The position numbers and the translations under genes were made by a program. From Pseudomonadota bacterium (GTDB taxonomy: Bacteria; Pseudomonadota; Alphaproteobacteria; Azospirillales; Azospirillaceae): 18,761 nt of DNA. The notes below the pieces were generated by a model. The model was not told the DNA's origin, made no database searches, and saw only the letters and a list, made by a program, of their open reading frames with translations. This document shows positions 14,563-18,761 of this stretch, in pieces. The stretch is taken from the NCBI GenBank assembly GCA_023416195.1, contig JAEZID010000227.1:1-18761 (forward strand), in the 5' to 3' direction. How positions within the stretch are numbered: the first letter of the stretch is position 1; each line of letters starts with the position of its first letter.

Positions 14563-14685
14563 ACGGCAAATACTATATTGTGTCGTTGACGCCTGCGTGC
14601 CTACTGGTTACTCGTTTATTGAGGTTGTGTAAGTTCCATCATGGCGGGTGTGAATCCTGTCATGCGGCAGACAGGAGGCTTTGGC

Positions 14686-15822
14686 ATGCGAACCGTCCGG
14701 CTCCCCGCTGTTTTCGCGAGGTTCGGGTTCTGGCACAGCGATCCATGGAAGGTCGAGCGCGGCAACGGGCTGAAGGCGCCATTCGACGTTTCCCCGTACC
14801 GCATGGTGCGTCGCGACGGCGACGAGTACCTCATGGTCATGGCGGGACGCGACGGGCTGCCGTGGGGGCGCTTGGCGAAAATGCTGATCGCGCTGCTCGC
14901 CACCGAGGCGGTCGCCGGCGGCGGCAGGGAGATCGTCCTGCCCTCGGCGCAGGAGACCATCCGCAGGCTCGCCATCGACGGCAAGGGCGGGCACTACACG
15001 CGTTCCGTCGAGCAGGCGATCCGCGCGCTGCTCGGATGCCGCTTCTACAGGATCGTCCGCGGCTTCGGCGACAATCTGGACGTCGCGACCGCGTGGGCCG
15101 AGGCCATCGACCAGGGGCGCCTGCTGCCCGGGCACCACGCCCTGTCGTCGTGGACCATCGCCGAGGGCGCCCGGCTGTGGGACAAGGACGGAGAGCCGGT
15201 GCGGTTGTGGGCGGACCGTCAGCCGCTGACGATCACGCTGTCGGAGGAGTTCTGCGCGGAGGCCCGCGACGGCGTCGATCTGGACCGCGCGACATGGCTT
15301 GGCCTCTCCCGCTCCCCGGTCGCGCTCGACGTCTACGCCTGGGCCAACCTCCGATGCCGCACAGCCTTGGGTGCCGCCAAGATCCCGAGCGGCTCCATCG
15401 CCCGGCAACTCGGCTTCACCTGCCGCCCGTCCGAGGCCAAGGCCAAGATGGAAGAGGCGGTGAACGGCTACCGGGTGACGAGCCGGAGGGGCATCCGCGA
15501 CTTCTGGGATCTCCGCATCGAGTTCGGCGCGGGGCGGAAGACCCTGACGATGCTCGGAACCTGTCGGGGGAAAAGGGTCTGGGATGCGATGCGCGACGGC
15601 GACGTCACGGACGGGTTCATCCGGCTGATCACCTGCGTGCCGCACGTCTCGCAGATCGCCCTGGACGCGCAGGAGATCGGCCCGGAAGCGGCCGAACACA
15701 GCGCGGGGGTGCTGGGCGAGTTGGAGCGGCGGGCGAAGATCGTCCGGGACGGCACGAAGGCGGATCGGCTTGTGGAGAGGCTCTCGGCGGCAAGTCCGAA
15801 AGTGTGGAGGGCGGCGCTTTAA
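14686..15822 (+). CDS. repA: Plasmid replication initiator, RepA_C family
   Basis: A 378-residue protein with the hallmarks of 'plasmid encoded RepA' (RepA_C) initiators, which bind origin repeats and load the replication machinery. Residues 58-116 read LPWGRLAKMLIALLATEAV, REIVLPSAQETIRRLAI, GKGGHYTRSVEQAIRALL, the family's 'LPRLLLAW..TEAV / Sl..fl..LGl..sGG..YTRlr.Q..RL' pattern. Residues 208-224 give SRSPVALDVYAWANLRC, the 'splALDlYaWL.yR' motif. The ATG at 14686 is chosen over ATGs at 14641 and 14662 because AGGAGG ends 7 bases before it. It is divergent from the XRE operon across the repeat-rich region. No parA/parB genes are in the window. Family call is by motif, with moderate to good certainty. 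Confidence 0.75.
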   Translation: MRTVRLPAVFARFGFWHSDPWKVERGNGLKAPFDVSPYRMVRRDGDEYLMVMAGRDGLPWGRLAKMLIALLATEAVAGGGREIVLPSAQETIRRLAIDGKGGHYTRSVEQAIRALLGCRFYRIVRGFGDNLDVATAWAEAIDQGRLLPGHHALSSWTIAEGARLWDKDGEPVRLWADRQPLTITLSEEFCAEARDGVDLDRATWLGLSRSPVALDVYAWANLRCRTALGAAKIPSGSIARQLGFTCRPSEAKAKMEEAVNGYRVTSRRGIRDFWDLRIEFGAGRKTLTMLGTCRGKRVWDAMRDGDVTDGFIRLITCVPHVSQIALDAQEIGPEAAEHSAGVLGELERRAKIVRDGTKADRLVERLSAASPKVWRAAL

Positions 15823-16031
15823 AACGGGGGCTGGGCATGAGGCCAGTAATTCGCGTCAGGTCTGCCCTTCAGGCACTTGCGGAACGCGGCGCCGGAAGGA
15901 GAGAACCGTGCGGTGGCGCGGATCGTCCGTCATCGTCTGGGATCGTTCACTGAACTCGAAATCTCACATGTAATGGTTTCTCAGCTGCTCGTGCATCGAC
16001 TAATGAGATATCTGGTGATATTGAAAATTTG

Positions 16032-16059
16032 TTGACAATTGCCCCTGGCTTGCTATAGC
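16032..16059 (+). promoter_or_regulatory. Strong sigma70 promoter for the downstream orphan genes
   Basis: Perfect TTGACA (16032-16037), 16-base spacer, TATAGC (16054-16059). Predicted start is about 16066. The preceding GTTGACAATTG resembles the reverse complement of the origin repeat core, so the initiator or XRE protein might also act here. Confidence 0.65.
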
Positions 16060-16150
16060 ATTGCGTCCATCTTCAACAGCTTGCCGCGTTCCGCATCCAC
16101 GATGACGGAACGGGCCGACAGGCCGGGATCTCAGATCACTGCGTCCGTGC

Positions 16151-16166
16151 TTTCACGACCGTGAAA
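16151..16166. promoter_or_regulatory. Perfect inverted repeat touching the ribosome-binding site
   Basis: TTTCACG-AC-CGTGAAA ends inside the GAAAGGAG Shine-Dalgarno of the next gene. As RNA it would give TTTCAC-GACC-GTGAAA, a six-pair hairpin on a tetraloop immediately beside the ribosome site; as DNA it is a 16-bp operator. Confidence 0.5.
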
Positions 16167-16173
16167 GGAGCGG

Positions 16174-16716
16174 ATGATGTTCAGTTTCGAGTTGGGCGGT
16201 GCCGAAGTTTGCGGGTTCACCCCGGTGGTCGAGGGTGGCCGCTTCGAGTGGGACCATTCCTGTGCCCGGATCGCCGTCACGACACATCTTCACCCCGGAG
16301 ATCGTGAGTCCTTCCGCAGGTCCCCGCTGACCCTCGGCCTCTATGAGGCGGACGGCCTCACGGTGATCGTCGCCCGCTGGCGGGCCTGGATGACGATCGA
16401 CATGCCCTACAACGCGGCGCTCTATCCGCCTGGGCAGGGGCCGCAAACGTCGCTCATCCTGAACGGGACGCCCCGGACGCGTCTGTCCGTGCCGATGCAG
16501 CTGATCGACCTGAACACCCGTGAAGCCGTGGCGTTCCGGCTGATCACGTTCTCGCCCCAGTTCTCGCGTCGGCTCGCCGTGGCGGCCGAACGGCAGATGG
16601 CCGTCGGCATGTCGCGGCCGGCGCACCTTGCGGCGATCGCCGATGCCTTCCGGCGCTTCGGAAGTCCGGACGCCGTGCTCGGCGCCTGCGCGCTCGTGGA
16701 GCGGGCTGGCATCTGA
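16174..16716 (+). CDS. Uncharacterised 180-residue protein
   Basis: I do not recognise this protein. It starts MMFSFELGGAEVCGF and is mixed alpha/beta in character, with an N-terminal beta-rich half (RFEWDHSCARIAVTTHLHPG, TLGLYEADGLTVIVARWRAW), a proline/glycine turn region (YPPGQGPQTS) and a helical C-terminal third (RPAHLAAIADAFRRFG). There are no membrane helices or signal peptide. GAAAGGAG precedes tandem ATGs at 16174 and 16177, either of which could be used. It lies behind the strongest promoter in the plasmid-like segment and 143 bases before the next gene, so the two may be co-transcribed. The spacer holds a CCGCGG/CCGCGG stem (16732-16751) that could attenuate readthrough. Position beside a repA suggests a plasmid-borne accessory function. 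Confidence 0.7.
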   Translation: MMFSFELGGAEVCGFTPVVEGGRFEWDHSCARIAVTTHLHPGDRESFRRSPLTLGLYEADGLTVIVARWRAWMTIDMPYNAALYPPGQGPQTSLILNGTPRTRLSVPMQLIDLNTREAVAFRLITFSPQFSRRLAVAAERQMAVGMSRPAHLAAIADAFRRFGSPDAVLGACALVERAGI

Positions 16717-16859
16717 AGCCTCGGGGCGCCGCCGCGGCGATCTGGCCGCGGTCCGTCACCCCTTCCCATCCCACACCGCCGTTTCCGGGCACCTCGCGGA
16801 CCACACCGGACCGCGAGACCCCGCCGCCGCCGACCGCGGCGCTTCAAAACGAAGAGGGC

Positions 16860-17882
16860 ATGATGCTCACTTGGCTCGATTATTACATTTCCGGCTACGC
16901 CATTTCGTTTCGCTACGGCCTGTCCCTCACGGGCCGCGCCCCCGACCTGCTGTGCAAGTCGCTGTTCGGCAAGCGCCTCGACCGCATGACCGACCTCGAG
17001 GCTTTCCGCTCGAAGCTCCTGATCGGGATGGCGACGCAGGAGCCGCCGCGGCCGGAGCATTACGTCGCCGAACACCGCCTGGGGAATCTGGCCGCGTTCG
17101 AGACCTTCCTGGCGCCGTTCGCGCTCCGTCCCGAGGATCTGTCGTTGTCCGACGCGCGGTGGCGCGGTCAGGCTCCGGCGATGTTCAACGTCGTCGCCGT
17201 GCAGCCCTCCGCCAGCCTGGTGGCCGCGCTGTCCCGGGCCAAGCCCCCATCGGGGCAAGACGAGGCTGTCCGCCGGGAATTCGCCTCGGCGACGTGGTAC
17301 GTCGATCTGCCCCACGGCGCCCTCCTCGTCGATGGGCTGGGCATCCGGGCGCTGTTGGTGCAGCCTGCGCCCACGCTGGGCACCATCGCGGTCTGCGCCG
17401 TCCTGACGTCCCCCGGCAGCGACAGGGTGGCGGGACGTCTGTTCTGGCTGCTGGGCGACCGTCGGCACGGGCTTCAGGGCATCGCCTCTAAGGACGTCGA
17501 CCGCGGCCTGCTCCAGGACGAGGCCGAGGACTTCCTGACCCTCCTCGCCCTCTACCGTGCACACGCGGACAAGGCGCAGAAAGCGGCGTTGCCGCGCCTG
17601 ACCCGCGAGCAGGCGACCGGACGCAAGGCCCGCCAGCATCACAAAAAGGCGAGCCTGTTCCGTGTCGAGACGCTGTCGCCGCCCGCCGACCGCTTCGGCC
17701 GCACGCGGACGGAAGGGCAGGGCGGCTGGCGGCTTGGTTGGCGCTCGGACGTGCGCGGCCATTTTAGGATGCAGCCGCACGGACCGCAGAAGGCGCTGCG
17801 CAAGCTGATCTTCGTCGAAGGATATGTCCGCGGCCCCGAGGACGCGCCCCGGAAACATGTTCTGGAACGCCTTGCCTGCTGA
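16860..17882 (+). CDS. Uncharacterised 340-residue protein with AcrVA2-like organisation
   Basis: I find no catalytic motif. Three blocks, in order, resemble the anti-CRISPR AcrVA2 (about 320 residues) and the wider plasmid/phage proteins around it: FASATWYVDLPHGALLVDG (141-159; AcrVA2 has LPDWCVYVDIS), LPRLTREQATGRKARQHHKK (244-263; AcrVA2 has GLPVSREELTRPKHS), and a C-terminal SDVRGHFRMQPHGP..ALRKLIFVEGYVRGP (296-326; AcrVA2 has IRRGHWHGYW..FKVRWQPAVFVN). In AcrVA2 this protein downregulates Cas12a at the mRNA level. Identity is low and compared from memory, so function does not follow. GAAGAGGGC precedes the ATG. A hairpin terminator overlaps its stop. It probably shares the promoter at 16032. 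Confidence 0.7.
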   Translation: MMLTWLDYYISGYAISFRYGLSLTGRAPDLLCKSLFGKRLDRMTDLEAFRSKLLIGMATQEPPRPEHYVAEHRLGNLAAFETFLAPFALRPEDLSLSDARWRGQAPAMFNVVAVQPSASLVAALSRAKPPSGQDEAVRREFASATWYVDLPHGALLVDGLGIRALLVQPAPTLGTIAVCAVLTSPGSDRVAGRLFWLLGDRRHGLQGIASKDVDRGLLQDEAEDFLTLLALYRAHADKAQKAALPRLTREQATGRKARQHHKKASLFRVETLSPPADRFGRTRTEGQGGWRLGWRSDVRGHFRMQPHGPQKALRKLIFVEGYVRGPEDAPRKHVLERLAC

Positions 17883-17896
17883 GGCAATCCTTTTCC
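17872..17896 (+). terminator. Intrinsic terminator overlapping the stop codon
   Basis: TTGCCT (17872-17877), loop GCTG, AGGCAA (17882-17887), then TCCTTTTCC. The six-pair stem includes the last codons and the TGA (17880-17882) of the preceding gene, so translating ribosomes would compete with its folding. Confidence 0.6.
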
Positions 17897-18203
17897 ACAT
17901 CCAGGTGTCCGTTTCCAGTAAAATTTAAGCGCAAGTACTAGCCAAAAGGAGTTGGTGTCGGGAGAGTGCCGGGTCGTCGCTCGGCGTTGTGCTGTAATCT
18001 ACGGCCGAATAATATCGGATAGAGCAAGCCTCGGCCATTTTAACAGAGGCTTAGTTCGCCGATTGCCCTTCGTGCCCCCATGGCTCTATAAATGGCTATC
18101 GTGGGATGGGCTATCGGCAATGGGGTAAGGAAGCTTTGATAGACGAACGGCGCGATTTTGCGGGCAGCGGGCTTTCAACTTGCGACCGGAGGGCATCCTG
18201 AAG
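17883..18203. other. Intergenic region before the DruA-like gene
   Basis: These ~320 bases are about half A+T and hold no supported gene. Structures seen are the perfect inverted repeat AAGCCTC/GAGGCTT (18026-18032 and 18046-18052), the near-perfect pair GCCGATTGCCC (18058-18068)/GGGCTATCGGC (18108-18118), the direct repeat GGCTATCG (18094 and 18109), and a possible promoter TTGCCC-N18-TATAAA (18063-18092) with its start near 18098. The repeats surround the promoter, which suggests control of the next gene. Confidence 0.45.
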
Positions 18204-18761
18204 ATGTCCGCCCTGCGTTCTTTCGTGCCCCTTCTCCCGTCCGCGGCAATGTCCATGCTGACGGCGGAAACCGAGCGGCTATCGGGCGAAGGGCTGGTGC
18301 ATTGGCTGCGGGCTAAGGCAAAATCGGCCGATGCTGAAGGGTTGGGACCCGAGGGCCGGGCGACACTCCATATCCTAGCCGACCTCGCCTCCGCCGGCTG
18401 GCGGCTTCGTTGCGTTAGGACAACCGTCTACATGGTCCCGCCCGCGCTGAAACGCATGTCCCCGGCCGAGGCAAAGGAAGCTGTCCGCAGAGCGCTCTCT
18501 GTCGGGCGAGAGGCTCAGTTGGCGGAGCCTTCCACGCGCAGGTTCCTCGACGCCATGCACGCACCTCGCCAGTTTGGTGGCGAGCGGGTTTCAGTTCTCG
18601 ACTTGGCCGACGATGGACCTTCGCTCGCGGTTGCCCTAGACCATATGTTTGCCGGCCGAAAGGCGAGTAGCGGCCCGTCCCACGGCATGTCCCCATCGAG
18701 GATTGCGCCGGGCGGTCCGGCGCCGAGCCTCAGACATGGGGGACGGGCCGATGAACTCTAC
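18204..18761 (+). CDS. DUF4338 / Druantia DruA-like protein, 3' end outside window
   Basis: An open frame of 186 codons runs to the last base, so the gene is cut by the window edge. The product starts MSALRSFVPLLPSAA. Residues ~60-80 read LASAGWRLRCVRTTVYMVPP and ~110-145 STRRFLDAMHAPRQFGG..VSVLDLADDGPSLAVAL, matching the entry of DUF4338 ('rFi..Me.pr..g..vSvl.Ll.DG..La..L') as found in the Druantia anti-phage protein DruA. The PYLQ and TGL.L.DIWRYFR segments that normally follow are not seen; residues 150-186 are Gly/Ser/Pro-rich instead, so it may diverge or be damaged downstream. GGAGG lies 11 bases before the ATG, rather far; the frame is open from 18129 but has no better start. Confidence 0.6.
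   Translation, partial: MSALRSFVPLLPSAAMSMLTAETERLSGEGLVHWLRAKAKSADAEGLGPEGRATLHILADLASAGWRLRCVRTTVYMVPPALKRMSPAEAKEAVRRALSVGREAQLAEPSTRRFLDAMHAPRQFGGERVSVLDLADDGPSLAVALDHMFAGRKASSGPSHGMSPSRIAPGGPAPSLRHGGRADELY

Larger units (their letters stand above)
13802..14685. other. Gene-free probable plasmid origin/control region
   Basis: No convincing gene lies in these ~880 bases between the divergent XRE and repA genes. They contain the XRE promoter and operators, three exact TGTCAACATTG repeats and partial copies in both orientations, the inverted pair GTTGAC-AGC-GTCAAC (14315-14329), and the repeat AAGTT-AACTC-AACTT near 14500. Bases 14401-14580 have roughly 41% G+C by hand count, far below the surroundings, as in a DNA-unwinding element. 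No clear DnaA box (TTATCCACA) was seen. Origin function is inferred from the repeats, the AT-rich tract and the adjacent repA. Confidence 0.55.
15823..16173. other. Intergenic region after repA with promoter and structured leader
   Basis: No confident gene lies in these ~350 bases. Bases 15961-16020 are AT-rich (about 42% G+C). The strong promoter at 16032-16059 starts a ~108-base leader for the next gene, containing stem arms CGTTCCG (16087-16093)/CGGAACG (16106-16112), GGCC-GACA-GGCC (16113-16124) and TTTCACG-AC-CGTGAAA (16151-16166). A 21-codon GTG frame at 15908-15973 has an AAGGAG before it, but nothing else supports it. Confidence 0.5.

Noticed and set aside
14553..15953. 466-codon frame overlapping repA
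   Set aside because: Arg/Gly/Ala-rich shifted-frame translation, while the repA frame has RepA_C motifs and an AGGAGG.
15908..15973. 21-codon GTG leader peptide frame after repA
   Set aside because: It has an AAGGAG, but no regulatory codon run, partner hairpin or conservation that I can point to.
16151..16166. Possible parS centromere (TTTCACG..CGTGAAA)
   Set aside because: The parS core is TTTCACGTGAAA; four extra central bases break the half-site spacing, and no parB is nearby.

Overview
The window is GC-rich DNA with short intergenic gaps, alphaproteobacterial Shine-Dalgarno sites and several Azospirillum/Rhodospirillales-type proteins: a chemoreceptor with the tandem-HAMP 'NKYFRRI..GMQGNF' segment, an HRxxN-class histidine kinase, and otsA with an EcfG-type promoter. 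An Azospirillum-like replicon (chromid or megaplasmid) is the best guess. No rRNA, tRNA, CRISPR array, transposase or integrase was seen.

Bases 1-10,930 look like settled metabolic and sensory DNA. In order they hold: the 3' part of a membrane chemoreceptor; a soluble chemoreceptor-like protein with an N-terminal signalling hairpin and a C-terminal Cache-like sensor; a three-gene unit of a dgcA-like dipeptide epimerase, a cupin and a class V PLP enzyme; a convergent pterin dehydratase (phhB); a uracil-DNA-glycosylase-family protein; and a membrane HisKA_2-type histidine kinase. On the minus strand follow otsA and glk, behind a textbook GGAAC-N17-CGTT general-stress promoter. Diverging from otsA is a candidate ~105-nt small RNA. 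It has a sigma70 promoter, an unpaired UUUCCUCCCU (anti-Shine-Dalgarno) segment and a strong intrinsic terminator.

Bases ~10,940-18,761 have a different, plasmid-like character. A minus-strand operon encodes an XRE-family regulator, a Lon-like AAA+ ATPase without a protease domain, and a 57-residue charged protein that is easy to overlook. Next come about 880 bp without genes, containing exact 11-bp repeats (TGTCAACATTG) and an AT-rich segment, ending at a RepA_C-type plasmid replication initiator. This is a likely replication origin. Two orphan genes follow behind a strong promoter and a hairpin-rich leader. The second resembles the anti-CRISPR AcrVA2 in overall organisation. The window ends inside an open frame whose residues ~110-145 look like DUF4338/Druantia DruA.

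My reading is a plasmid backbone carrying defence and counter-defence cargo, either part of the replicon itself or integrated just past the small-RNA terminator. The least described pieces are the XRE/Lon-like ATPase/57-aa module, the AcrVA2-like protein and the partial DruA-like gene. Family assignments come from motif recognition by eye, without database searches.
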